IMG/VR virus record: IMGVR_UViG_3300042516_001035
Location: 1 to 23,109 of that record
Length of the DNA stretch: 23,109 nucleotides
DNA from: a virus
Strand: one strand, 5' to 3'
A program made the position numbers and the translations under genes. Below are positions 7,009 to 14,994 of the stretch, piece after piece. How positions within the stretch are numbered: the stretch's first letter is position 1; each line of letters starts with the position of its first letter. The notes under the pieces were generated by a model. It saw nothing but the letters and a program-made list of their open reading frames with translations, ran no database searches and was not told the DNA's origin.

Positions 7009-8608
7009 ACAGCAAAATATCACAAACATACCGTCTAACCGTGTCGAGATCATTGATCCGCGCACGGGGATGGTGTCGCGTGAGTGGTATCGGTTCTTTC
7101 TGAACCTGTTCAACCTTGCAGGTAACGGCGGCAACCAGACCTCGCTAGACGACCTGCAAATCGGCCCCCCGCCCCAACCAGATTCTGGCAGCGGTGGCGG
7201 CGGCGGGGGTACGGGCACGGTAACCTCCGTGAATATGACGGTGCCCACCGGCTTGTCGGTGTCAGGCAACCCGGTTACTACTGCGGGCACATTGGCGGTC
7301 ACTTACACCGCCGGGTACGCTATCCCCACTACCGCAAGCCAAACAAACTGGGACACCGCTTATTCTGAGCGTTTGCAGTGGGACGGCGGGTCTACAAACT
7401 TGGTGGCTGCTACGGGCCGCACGTCTCTTGGTGCGACTACGGTAGGCAGCAATTTTTTAACGCTAACTAACCCTAGCGCGATCACGTTTGTCCAGATCAA
7501 CGCGGACAACACAATCACCACGATGGACGCGCCGACCTTTCGCACGGCTATCGGTGCGGGTACTGGCGCGGGGTCAGTAACTTCCGTTAGCGGCGCGGGC
7601 ACGGTCAGCGGACTGACGTTGACCGGCACAGTGACCACGTCGGGCAGTTTGACGTTGGGCGGCACCTTGGCCGTGACGCCGTCAGACTTTTCCAGCCAAG
7701 CAGCCAACACGTTTTTGGCAGCGCCAAACGGTTCTGCGGGCGTGCCGACGTTCCGGGCGATTGTTGCGGCAGATGTACCGACTCTGAACCAGAACACCAC
7801 AGGTTCTGCCGCCACGTTGACTACGGGCAGAACCATCTCTATTTCGGGTGATTTAACTTACACCAGCCCAAGTTTTGACGGTTCGGCCAACGTAACTGCG
7901 GCGGGCACGCTGGCCACTGTTAATGCTAACGTAGGCAGCTTTACAAACGCTTCAATTACTGTTAACGGTAAAGGTTTAATTACTGCGGCTTCTAGCGGTA
8001 CTGCGCCGGTAACCAGCGTCACGGGCACGTCGCCTGTTGTGTCCTCTGGCGGCGCAACCCCTGCGATCAGTCTTGACTCTGGCTACGGCGACACGCAGAA
8101 CCCCTACGCCAGCAAGACGGCAAACTACGTACTGGCCGCACCTAACGGTTCTGCGGGCGTGCCGACTTTCCGGGCCATCGTGGCTGCGGACATCCCGACC
8201 CTGAACCAAAACACCACCGGCACGGCCTCCAACGTGACAGGCACGGTGGCTATCGCTAACGGCGGTACGGGCCAGACAACGGCGGTGGCGGCGTTTGACG
8301 CGCTGTCCCCCGCGACTACCAAAGGCGATCTGATTGTCAGTAACGGCACAGACAACGTCCGGCTGGCTGTTGGCACTGATGCCTATGTGCTAACCGCCGA
8401 TTCGACGACCGCCTCTGGCATTAAATGGGCCGCTGCAAGCGGCGGCGGCAGCAACATCACGTCTTTGGGGATGTGGGAGAATAACGCCACTATCTCGGCC
8501 AACTATTCGATCACTGCGGGCAACAACGCAATGTCCGCCGGACGAATCACCGTCAACAGCGGCGTCACGGTTACGGTGCCGACAGGCTCGTCGTGGGTTG
8601 TCGTTTAA
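7001..8608 (+). CDS. Tail fibre-like protein with internal duplication
   Basis: This 535-aa, Thr/Ser/Ala/Gly-rich, low-charge protein has fibre architecture. Residues 1-45 (NRVEIIDPRTGMVSREWYRF) resemble the virion-attachment start of many podophage fibres. A polyglycine hinge follows at about 64-72. The shaft has repeats of the 'GTVTSV', 'GTL.V' and 'TTG.A' kind, including a 30-residue unit present twice (239-268 and 378-407). The last 47 residues (SITAGNNAMSAGRITVNSGV, then TVTVPTGSSWVVV) form a short beta cap that recurs in the gene at 13810. The gene overlaps the gp10-like gene by 8 bases and takes the place that the needle gene (26) holds in P22. It may therefore be a central fibre rather than a side fibre. 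Receptor contact is inference. Confidence 0.82.
   Translation: MPEQQNITNIPSNRVEIIDPRTGMVSREWYRFFLNLFNLAGNGGNQTSLDDLQIGPPPQPDSGSGGGGGGTGTVTSVNMTVPTGLSVSGNPVTTAGTLAVTYTAGYAIPTTASQTNWDTAYSERLQWDGGSTNLVAATGRTSLGATTVGSNFLTLTNPSAITFVQINADNTITTMDAPTFRTAIGAGTGAGSVTSVSGAGTVSGLTLTGTVTTSGSLTLGGTLAVTPSDFSSQAANTFLAAPNGSAGVPTFRAIVAADVPTLNQNTTGSAATLTTGRTISISGDLTYTSPSFDGSANVTAAGTLATVNANVGSFTNASITVNGKGLITAASSGTAPVTSVTGTSPVVSSGGATPAISLDSGYGDTQNPYASKTANYVLAAPNGSAGVPTFRAIVAADIPTLNQNTTGTASNVTGTVAIANGGTGQTTAVAAFDALSPATTKGDLIVSNGTDNVRLAVGTDAYVLTADSTTASGIKWAAASGGGSNITSLGMWENNATISANYSITAGNNAMSAGRITVNSGVTVTVPTGSSWVVV
7715..7804 (+). repeat. 90-bp intragenic direct repeat, copy A
   Basis: Thirty codons (residues 239-268 of the fibre protein) starting LAAPNGSAGVPTFRAIVAAD. 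They recur 417 bases downstream with a single amino-acid change (V to I). By eye the DNA copies differ at about 17 of 90 positions, nearly all synonymous. Confidence 0.9.
8132..8221 (+). repeat. 90-bp intragenic direct repeat, copy B
   Basis: Second copy of the 30-codon unit (residues 378-407), in the same reading frame as copy A. A looser third trace of the surrounding 'NTTG.A' pattern is present in the linker sequence between copies. Confidence 0.9.
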
Positions 8609-8617
8609 GGAATTGAT

Positions 8618-8959
8618 ATGACCGTCACAGCGCGCAACCTAGTGCCTGCCAAGCTGGTGGAAGACGCCCAAACCACTCAGTACATTGTGCCGACCAACGC
8701 CACGGCCACGATTATTGACAAGTTCACAGCTACGAACATCAGCGGCAGCCCGGCCACTATCAGCGTAAACTTGGTCACAGGTTCGGACACGGCGGGTAAC
8801 CAAAACTTGATTACTAAAACTAAAAGTCTAGCGGCAGCCGAGGTCTACACGTTCCCTGAACTGGTCGGGCAGATTTTGCCCACCGCAGCGTTTATCTCAA
8901 CCATCGCCAGCGCGGCAAGCGCCATCAACATGCGCGTCAGCGGGCGGGAGATCACCTGA
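8618..8959 (+). CDS. Small beta-rich virion-associated protein, unknown
   Basis: This 113-aa protein lacks cysteines and membrane segments. It starts MTVTARNLVPAKLVEDAQTT and continues with strands such as ATATIIDKFTATNISGSPAT and TISVNLVTGSDTAGNQN, ending NMRVSGREIT. The layout of conserved 'Y.VP...ATIIDKFT.TN' followed by 'LV...DTAG' resembles an Ig-like or jelly-roll small domain often placed next to fibre genes in phages. AAGGA precedes the ATG. The stop overlaps the next start (TGATG), so it is coupled to the cupin-like gene. In the P22 order this is roughly the place of gene 14, but no sequence similarity to gp14 is evident to me. Function unknown. Confidence 0.7.
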   Translation: MTVTARNLVPAKLVEDAQTTQYIVPTNATATIIDKFTATNISGSPATISVNLVTGSDTAGNQNLITKTKSLAAAEVYTFPELVGQILPTAAFISTIASAASAINMRVSGREIT

Positions 8960-9516
8960 TGGAGTTGGTTTGCGAAAAACCGTTTGATCTTGCGGTTGTC
9001 ACGCCTGGCAAGGTGTTGGCATTGCAAGACGAATTGTTTAAAATGCCGCAAGCCGACATCGTGACAGAGCACATATTTTTGCCGGGTGTGTACGAGCGAA
9101 AAATCACCGTTCCTGCGTGGACTGTATTGACGGGCGCGGAACACAAAGTACCATACCGAGTAAGGCTAGAAAAAGGGACGATTGCGGTCACGACTGAAGA
9201 CGGCGTAAAGACCTTGACCGGGCCGTGTGAATTCGATGCGCCTGCTGGCACTCAAAGAGCAGGGCGGGTGTTTGACGAAGAAGTGATTTGGGTAGATGTC
9301 TACGACAATCCAGACGATTGCCAAGACATCCGCACACTTGAGAGCAAATTGTATGTTGTACCTGAATGGGGTCTTGGCGACAGCCGCACGGAAGTACAAA
9401 AAGCAATGATTGCGTATCGAGCAATGCTTTTGAATTTTGGTGTTGAAAAGACCGTAGCCACGGACGCGGCCATAAGTGCGTTTGAGCACAAACCGCTTAT
9501 GCTAGAAATCGGATAA
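8959..9516 (+). CDS. Cupin-like phage protein, unknown function
   Basis: This 185-aa protein appears to have two parts. Residues about 15-110 read as a double-stranded beta-helix (cupin-like) domain. It starts with DIVTEHIFLPGVYERKITVP, where a strand enters the barrel, then AWTVLTGAEHKVPYRVRLEK and TIAVTTEDGVKTLTGPCEFD, and ends with TQRAGRVFDEEVIWVDVYDN. The PG and 'G.I.V...G' spacing is cupin-like, but only two histidines (H35 and H58) lie near possible metal positions, so catalysis is not supported. The last 60 residues are helical (EVQKAMIAYRAMLLNFG). It sits in the tail block between a fibre gene and the ejection proteins, with a TGATG overlap upstream. Fibre chaperone or minor virion component are both possible. 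Confidence 0.65.
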   Translation: MELVCEKPFDLAVVTPGKVLALQDELFKMPQADIVTEHIFLPGVYERKITVPAWTVLTGAEHKVPYRVRLEKGTIAVTTEDGVKTLTGPCEFDAPAGTQRAGRVFDEEVIWVDVYDNPDDCQDIRTLESKLYVVPEWGLGDSRTEVQKAMIAYRAMLLNFGVEKTVATDAAISAFEHKPLMLEIG

Positions 9517-9527
9517 GGAGAATTATT

Positions 9528-10256
9528 ATGGCTGGATGGGTAGCCGCCGCTGTTGTCGGCAGTTCTCTTATAAGCAGCAGCGCGGCTAAAAGCGCAGCTA
9601 AAACGCAAGCTGCGGCGGCTGACCGCGCCAGCGACGCGCAAGAGCGGATGTTTGAGCGCCAAGTAGAACTTAGCACGCCTTACCGTGAGGCTGGCGAACT
9701 AGCGCTTAACAAGCTGGTCCCCTTGGCGACCGAGTACACGCCGTTTGGGATGGATCAGTTTCAGGCCGACCCAGGTTACGCATTCCGTTTGTCTGAAGGG
9801 CAAAAAGCGTTGGAGCGCTCCGCTGCTGCGCGCGGTGGTTTGTTGTCTGGCGCTACCGGCAAAGCGCTGACGCGGTTTGGCCAAGAGATGGGTTCGCAAG
9901 AATACACGAACGCTTTTAACCGTTACCAAGCCGAGCGCCAAGCGCGGCTGAACCCGTTGCAGTCTCTTACGGGAATGGGCCAAACAACCGCGCAGCAAAT
10001 TGGTCAAGCAGGCATGCAAGCCGCGCAAGGTATTGGCCAAACGCAAATGGCCGGTGCTGCTGCGCGCGCGTCGGGCTATGTGGGCGGCGCCAACGCGCTG
10101 AACCAAGGGTTGAGCACGTATCTGAATTACTCGCAAGGTCAGAATATGCTGGGCGCGCTTCGTACCCCGTCGGGATTTAATTACGCGCCAGGGACAGGTG
10201 GGTACAACTACACTTATCAAGATCCGTTGGCAGTCGGCCCGTTTCCGCAAGGGTAA
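9528..10256 (+). CDS. Putative DNA ejection/internal virion protein 1 (P22 gp7 position)
   Basis: This 242-aa protein begins with a hydrophobic, Ala-rich segment (GWVAAAVVGSSLISSSAAK) that could insert in a membrane. An amphipathic helix (AAADRASDAQERMFERQVEL) and 'STPYREAGELALNKL' follow. Next is a conserved-looking core (DPGYAFRLSEGQKALERSAA, then ARGGLLSGATGKALTRFGQE) that I associate with many podophage DNA-transfer proteins. The second half is Gln/Ala/Gly-rich, and the end is Tyr/Gly-rich. Length is near P22 gp7 (229 aa). It opens a trio with the next two genes, matching the P22 order 7-20-16 upstream of the tailspike. Such proteins leave the head before the DNA and form a conduit through the cell envelope. 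AAGGAG precedes the ATG. Confidence 0.75.
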   Translation: MAGWVAAAVVGSSLISSSAAKSAAKTQAAAADRASDAQERMFERQVELSTPYREAGELALNKLVPLATEYTPFGMDQFQADPGYAFRLSEGQKALERSAAARGGLLSGATGKALTRFGQEMGSQEYTNAFNRYQAERQARLNPLQSLTGMGQTTAQQIGQAGMQAAQGIGQTQMAGAAARASGYVGGANALNQGLSTYLNYSQGQNMLGALRTPSGFNYAPGTGGYNYTYQDPLAVGPFPQG

Positions 10257-10265
10257 GGAATTCTC

Positions 10266-11642
10266 ATGGCCATCAATCCCGCAATTGCAATGGGAGTTCG
10301 CGGCATCGAACTCCAAGACCCGTTGGCGCAGTATGGCCGCGTGGCCGCAATCCAAAGCGCGCAGCAACAAAACCAGTTGGCCCAGTTGCAGATGCAACAG
10401 GCGCAGCGCGCGCAAGAATCGACTAACGCATTCAACCGCGCGTATGCAGCAGCTTACAACCCTGCGACGGGCGACATTGACATCAACAAGCTGCGCCAGT
10501 CCGCCATCTCAAGTGGTTTCGCTTCCATGCTGCCCGACGCTGAGAAAAAACTGGGTGAAGTGCAGTCGCAACGGCTGACGCAGGAAGAACTTAGGGGCAG
10601 GATTGCAACCAATCAGGTAAATCTGGTTGACTCAAAGCTAAAACAGGCTCGCTCGTTTCTGGACACGATTGACCCGGCTGACCCTGCCGCGCCGCAAAGA
10701 TACATTGCTTGGCAACAAGCCAACTACAACGACCCCGTGCTCGGCCCGGTGCTTAAAAACCGAGGCGTGTCCGAAGAGGACTTCCGCTCCCAAGTCGCAC
10801 AGGCTGTTCAACAAGGCCCGCAAGCCTTTGCCGCGCTGCTTAACAGGTCCAAGCTGGGCACTGAAAAGTTCATAGAGTTGAACAAGCCCACGACACAGGT
10901 GGTTGACCGAAGCGGGACAAAGGTTGTTCTTCAGTCGCCGGGCTTGGGCGGCGCGCCTGTTACCGTCGGCACCTACTCCGATGTACCGCTGCCCGCCGAT
11001 GTGGAAGCGCAGAAGGCGCGTATCGCTGCGGCTGGCCGCGCGCCTGCACAGCCTGTTGCGCCTACGATTACAACGGTTGAAGACCCGACCGCTCCGGGTA
11101 AATTCTTGCAAGTTGACGCCCGCACGTACCGAGGCGGTGGTGCAGGCTCGCCCGGCGTGATTGGCGGTGCAAGACCGTCTGCCGCCACTGAAAAAGCCAA
11201 TAGACAACAGGCGCAGTTGGGCAAAGACCTTGATTTTGCAATTCGAGAGTTGGCAAACATCACAGCAGATGGCGGTCTGATTGACCAGTCTACTGGCAGC
11301 GGCGCAGGGCGTTTAGTGGACGTTGGCGCGCGGTTTCTTGGCAAAGCAATGCCCGGTGATATTGCCATCGGAAAGATTGCGCCTGTTGCTGACTTGGCGC
11401 TTAAAATGGTGCCGCGTTTTGAAGGCCCGCAATCTAACGCAGATACGGCTTCCTATAAAGAAGCCGCCGGTCAGTTGGCGGATGCTACGCTGCCCACAGA
11501 AGTGCGAAAACAAGCAGGCCAAACTGTTCTTCGTTTGATGCGCGAACGCAAAAACCAATTTGTGAGCGCTGACATGGCTGCGGAAGGCGCTGCGCCGGGC
11601 GGTGCTGGTGGCGTGGACACGAGCAACCCGCTGCTCAAGTAA
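10266..11642 (+). CDS. Putative DNA ejection/internal virion protein 2 (P22 gp20 position)
   Basis: This 458-aa protein starts with MAINPAIAMGVRGIELQDPL and a Gln-rich helix (AAIQSAQQQNQLAQLQMQQA, about residues 28-50). A helical region to about 200 carries DINKLRQSAISSGFASMLPD. A Pro/Ala/Gly-rich linker (about 255-315) precedes a helical C-terminal domain (about 315-440) with GRLVDVGARFLGKAMPGDIA and ADATLPTEVRKQAGQTVLRL. There are no cysteines and no clear membrane span. Length is close to P22 gp20 (471 aa), and it is the middle member of the three-gene ejection block. Similarity to gp20 is by position, size and composition, not by a motif I can point to. A ribosome-binding site AAGGA is 6 bases before the ATG. 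Confidence 0.72.
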   Translation: MAINPAIAMGVRGIELQDPLAQYGRVAAIQSAQQQNQLAQLQMQQAQRAQESTNAFNRAYAAAYNPATGDIDINKLRQSAISSGFASMLPDAEKKLGEVQSQRLTQEELRGRIATNQVNLVDSKLKQARSFLDTIDPADPAAPQRYIAWQQANYNDPVLGPVLKNRGVSEEDFRSQVAQAVQQGPQAFAALLNRSKLGTEKFIELNKPTTQVVDRSGTKVVLQSPGLGGAPVTVGTYSDVPLPADVEAQKARIAAAGRAPAQPVAPTITTVEDPTAPGKFLQVDARTYRGGGAGSPGVIGGARPSAATEKANRQQAQLGKDLDFAIRELANITADGGLIDQSTGSGAGRLVDVGARFLGKAMPGDIAIGKIAPVADLALKMVPRFEGPQSNADTASYKEAAGQLADATLPTEVRKQAGQTVLRLMRERKNQFVSADMAAEGAAPGGAGGVDTSNPLLK

Positions 11643-11651
11643 GGAACCGAC

Positions 11652-13775
11652 ATGTCGAATTTGGCGGCCATTCTTACCGACCCAAACTACGTCAACGCCA
11701 ACGAGGCGACCAAGCGCGCCATCTTCGATAAGTTCTCGGCGCAAGACACCAACTTCACCAACGCCAACCCTGCCACGCAGGAAGCTATTCGCGTGAAGTT
11801 TGGTGTGGCCGCCGCGCCTGCGCCAGTGCAGCCGGATGCCATCCCCGCCGCGCGGCAAGAACTGACTCAAGGCCAGCGCGTTTATCAGGCCGTGCGCCCT
11901 TACGTTGCACCTCTGGTTGAAGCTGGCGGTGCAATTGTTGGCGGCATAGTTGGCACGCCTATGGGCCCCGCAGGTACGGTGGGTGGTGCTGGTTTGGGCT
12001 ACGGTATCGCCAAAGAAGGCTTGGAAATAGCCGATGTGGCGATGGGCATGAAGCCCGCTCGTCAGGGCGCCGCCCAAGTTGCCCAACCTGTGCGTAACGT
12101 GCTTGAAGGCGCAACCTTTGAAGCCGGTGGCCGGGTGCTCGGCCCGCTGGTTGGCAAAGCTATTGGCAAGGTGATGGACTTTCGCAGCATGCCGGCCAAC
12201 AAGGCGGCGAATATTGCTCGTGACGCTCTTGGCCCAGACCTGCCCGAAGTGCTCAACGCGCTCAAGGCTGCACAAGGCACGGGCGCAAGCGCCGCCCAAG
12301 CTGCGGCGGGCATTAACAGCCCGACATTCCAAGCCCTGATCGAACGCGCTACCGCTCGTGACCCGCGCTTTTTGCAAGCGCTTGAAAAGTCACAAGGCGA
12401 AGTGTCGCTAAACGCGCTGTCTAAACTTGCTGGCGGCACTACGGCAGCAGAGACGCGCGCGACGACCGAAGCGGCTAAAGCCGCCCTTAACGTCACCCAA
12501 GGGCCAGTGCGTGAAGCAGCCCTTAACCGCGCCAACTTGGGCAAAGCCGTGGCTGACTATGAGGCGCAAGCCGGTAAGTTGAGCGCGCAAGCCGCCGCTG
12601 AAGTGCAGCGCGTGCGTGAGTTGATCAACGCGGGCAATCTGGCCGAAGCCGCCGGTCGTCTGGAGTTGATCAAAAAGGGCCTCCCGGTTGGCCTTACCAA
12701 GTACACCTATAAGGGCGATCTGGCCCGCATGGCCGACGATTGGGCGTCCAAGGCGGCAGACGCCTCGCTTGAGTTGGGCGAAGGCGCTCGCTTTGCCCAA
12801 GGCGCGGCGGATGCCATGCGCGCTGCGGGCATCAAGCCGCTCAAAGGCGATCAGGTCATCGGCAGCGTCCGTGCGATTGCCAACAACCCCGAGTTCGCGG
12901 GCAACGACCTGCTGCTGGGTGCAGTCAAAAACGTGGCGGACGACATCGCCAAGTGGACCAGCAGCGGCGGCGTGATCGACGCCGTAGCGCTGGATGCCAT
13001 TCGCAAGAACTCCATTAACGCCGCAATTCAGCAGCTTCGCCAAGGCACGGACGCTACGACGCAGCGCGCCCTTGCCGCCGAAGTGATGACCAAGCTCAAG
13101 CCCAAGATTGTCCAAGCAATCGAGGCGGCGGGCGGTACGGGCTACGGCAAATATCTGGAAGACTACACCAAAGGTATGCAGCAAATCGCCGAGCGCAAGC
13201 TGACCGGCGAAGCTCTGCGGCTGTGGAAGACGGACAAGGATGCGTTCGTCCGCTTGGTCCAAAACGAGTCGCCGGAAGTTGTCGAGAAGTTTCTTGGCCC
13301 TGGCAACTACAACATCGCCACGGAACTGAGCGAGAACGCGCTGTCGGTGCTGCGCGAGCAGGCCCAGAAACGTCTGACTGAATTGAGCATCAAAACGCAA
13401 GTATTCGGTAAAGAAGGTGTTCCGGGCGGTCAGGAAGCCCTTAAGCAGTTGCTGCTGGACTATACGTCCAAGATACGCTTGCCCTCGTACCTGAGCGCAA
13501 CGGCTGCAACGACCAACAAGGCGTTGGGCATCTTGGAAAACAAGATCGGCACCAAGACGATGGCGACGCTGACCGAATCGCTTAAGACGCCCGAAGGCGC
13601 GGCCAAGCTGCTGGAGTCGTTGCCCGCGCAAGAGCGCAACCGGGTCTTGAAGCTGATCTCCGACCCGTCGCAGTGGAGCGAGGGCGGTAAGGCTGTGGTG
13701 CGCGGCGCCGCTACTGCTGCTGGCTCCAACATGCTGGCGCCCGAGTCCCGGACAGAGAACGCGCTTGCGCGCTGA
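11652..13775 (+). CDS. Putative DNA ejection/internal virion protein 3 (P22 gp16 position)
   Basis: This 707-aa, alanine-rich, mainly helical protein is the largest of the ejection trio. Residues 10-53 hold two tandem 22-residue helical units (DPNYVNANEATKRAIFDKF and DTNFTNANPATQEAIRVKFG). Residues about 84-120 are a Gly-rich hydrophobic stretch (GGAIVGGIVGTPMGPAG, then TVGGAGLGYGIAKEG) that could cross or disturb a membrane. The rest is long alternating helices with many Ala, Lys and Glu, ending in a soluble tail. No lytic transglycosylase catalytic motif is evident. P22 gp16 (609 aa) enters the host envelope and is needed for DNA delivery; a similar role is inferred. AAGGA precedes the ATG, and a candidate promoter for the fibre genes overlaps the last codons. 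Confidence 0.72.
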   Translation: MSNLAAILTDPNYVNANEATKRAIFDKFSAQDTNFTNANPATQEAIRVKFGVAAAPAPVQPDAIPAARQELTQGQRVYQAVRPYVAPLVEAGGAIVGGIVGTPMGPAGTVGGAGLGYGIAKEGLEIADVAMGMKPARQGAAQVAQPVRNVLEGATFEAGGRVLGPLVGKAIGKVMDFRSMPANKAANIARDALGPDLPEVLNALKAAQGTGASAAQAAAGINSPTFQALIERATARDPRFLQALEKSQGEVSLNALSKLAGGTTAAETRATTEAAKAALNVTQGPVREAALNRANLGKAVADYEAQAGKLSAQAAAEVQRVRELINAGNLAEAAGRLELIKKGLPVGLTKYTYKGDLARMADDWASKAADASLELGEGARFAQGAADAMRAAGIKPLKGDQVIGSVRAIANNPEFAGNDLLLGAVKNVADDIAKWTSSGGVIDAVALDAIRKNSINAAIQQLRQGTDATTQRALAAEVMTKLKPKIVQAIEAAGGTGYGKYLEDYTKGMQQIAERKLTGEALRLWKTDKDAFVRLVQNESPEVVEKFLGPGNYNIATELSENALSVLREQAQKRLTELSIKTQVFGKEGVPGGQEALKQLLLDYTSKIRLPSYLSATAATTNKALGILENKIGTKTMATLTESLKTPEGAAKLLESLPAQERNRVLKLISDPSQWSEGGKAVVRGAATAAGSNMLAPESRTENALAR

Positions 13776-13792
13776 CCGCAATTAGCTAGAAT
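13765..13792 (+). promoter_or_regulatory. Candidate promoter for the fibre cluster
   Basis: TTGCGC (13765-13770), a 16-base spacer and TAGAAT (13787-13792) resemble a sigma-70 promoter: three of six and five of six consensus positions. It overlaps the end of the ejection gene and ends 17 bases before the fibre ATG, so the leader would be short. Confidence 0.35.
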
Positions 13793-13809
13793 CCATCAAG
13801 GACTAAGAC

Positions 13810-14487
13810 ATGGCTTCACTATCTCCGCCCCCAAAACTCCAGTTCTTCGGGACCGATGGGTTGCCTCTTGTCGGTGGAAAGCTGTACACCTACGCGGCGG
13901 GCACCACGACCCCGCTGGCTACGTACACCGACTACACCCAAGCCACCCAGAACACCAACCCGATTATCTTGGACTCGGCTGGGCAGGCCAATGTATGGTT
14001 GGCCGATACGACCACGTACAAGTACATTCTTAGAGACCCCGACGACGTGCTGCTGTTCACGGTCGATTACGTCTCGGTGCCGGTAACGTCTACTTCGTTT
14101 GCTTCGCCCCCGCCGATTGGCAGCAGCGTGCCCAACGAGGGCACCTTCACCAACTTGAACGTGGTGGACCTGATGACCTTGGAGGGCACGGGCGCTGCGA
14201 TCTTGAACGTCGGCACCACCGGCGAGCGCCCGGTAACGGCTGAAGAAGGCATGGTTCGCTACAATAGCACCACGACCAAGTTCGAGGGCTACAACGGCGC
14301 TTGGGGCGCTCTGGGCGGTGGCGCAACGGGGGGCGGCGCGGATACGGTGTTCTTTGAGAACAGCCTGATCGTGACGCAAAACTACACCATCCCCGCTGAC
14401 AAGAACGCTGGCACCTTCGGCCCCATCTCGGTTGCTGACAGCATCACCGTGACCGTGCCGTCCACCAGCGTCTGGTCAATCGTTTAA
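13810..14487 (+). CDS. Tail fibre/spike protein with head-binding-like N-domain
   Basis: This is a 225-aa protein. Residues 1-95 resemble the head-binding domain family of P22-type tailspikes and related fibres. Visible motifs are FFGTDGLPLVGGKLYTYAAG, TTTPLATYTDYTQATQNTNP and IILDSAGQANVWLADTTTYK, then YILRDPDDVLLFTVDYVSV. Residues 100-160 form a linker with a 'GTFTNLNVVDLMTLEG' strand, the 'ERPVTAEEGMVRYNSTTTKF' unit common in phage fibres, and EGYNGAWGALGG. The last 47 residues are a beta cap shared with the fibre at 7001. There is no enzymatic beta-helix domain, so this is much shorter than P22 gp9 (667 aa). It probably acts as a docking fibre to which the products of the next genes may bind. 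It follows the ejection genes exactly where P22 has its spike gene. Confidence 0.82.
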   Translation: MASLSPPPKLQFFGTDGLPLVGGKLYTYAAGTTTPLATYTDYTQATQNTNPIILDSAGQANVWLADTTTYKYILRDPDDVLLFTVDYVSVPVTSTSFASPPPIGSSVPNEGTFTNLNVVDLMTLEGTGAAILNVGTTGERPVTAEEGMVRYNSTTTKFEGYNGAWGALGGGATGGGADTVFFENSLIVTQNYTIPADKNAGTFGPISVADSITVTVPSTSVWSIV

Positions 14488-14496
14488 GGAACCGTC

Positions 14497-14985
14497 ATGG
14501 GCGTTAAATTAGTATCGGCAAGCGGCGGCTCGGTTGAGATCAACCCGCCAACTACCGCCAGCAACTTCACGGCCACGATGCCTGCGGCTACGGGCAACGT
14601 GGTGTTGGACTCGGCTACGCAATCGTTTACCAATAAATCTTTTGACTCTGCTCTTGTAGCCACTGTTTCCGGGACTGCGCCGATATACATGTGCCGCGCT
14701 TGGGTCAACTTTAACGGCACCGGCACCGTAGCGATTCGGGCCAGCGGAAACGTCAGCAGTATCACGGATAACGGTACGGGCAACTACACCGTAAACTTTA
14801 CGACTGCGCTGGCTGATGCGAACTATTCTGTCACTGCGCTGTCGTCTAGAGACGCAAGCACCTCAAACATAATTACGCAGATTGATGGAACGACTTTTAC
14901 AAGTTCCGCGTGCCGCATCCGAACTTTTGACTTGGCCAACGGCGGTCAAGATGCACTGAATGCTTGCGTTTCCATCTTCCGTTAA
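14497..14985 (+). CDS. Short fibre protein with 54-residue module (copy 1)
   Basis: This 162-aa protein has three parts. Residues 1-58 are an adaptor-like start (LVSASGGSVEINPPTTASNF, then TATMPAATGNVV), which I associate with phage fibre bases, and a heptad-poor linker (QSFTNKSFDSALVATVS). Residues 59-112 are a module beginning GTAPIYMCRAWVNFNGTGTV that recurs in the next two genes. Residues 113-162 are a variable beta region ending CVSIFR. The module's 'RAWVNFNGTGTV.IR.SGNVSSITD' pattern is common in phage fibre tips from aquatic samples. AAGGA precedes the ATG, and 9 bases separate it from the previous gene. A distal fibre segment or receptor-binding tip is inferred. Confidence 0.8.
   Translation: MGVKLVSASGGSVEINPPTTASNFTATMPAATGNVVLDSATQSFTNKSFDSALVATVSGTAPIYMCRAWVNFNGTGTVAIRASGNVSSITDNGTGNYTVNFTTALADANYSVTALSSRDASTSNIITQIDGTTFTSSACRIRTFDLANGGQDALNACVSIFR
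14671..14832 (+). repeat. 162-bp fibre module, copy 1
   Basis: Codons 59-112 of the gene at 14497, from GTAPIYMCRAW to DANYSV. The encoded 54 residues match copy 2 at 47 positions and copy 3 at 47 positions. Confidence 0.9.
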
Positions 14986-14994
14986 GGACTAACC

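Noticed and set aside
11313-12377. Minus-strand open frame of 354 codons over the ejection genes
   Set aside because: It spans the junction of two convincing plus-strand genes and gives a His/Arg-rich product of shadow type.
12408-13781. Minus-strand open frame of 457 codons opposite the large ejection gene
   Set aside because: It mirrors an alanine-rich, GC-rich gene whose third positions avoid stops on the other strand. It has no ribosome-binding site and no recognisable domain.
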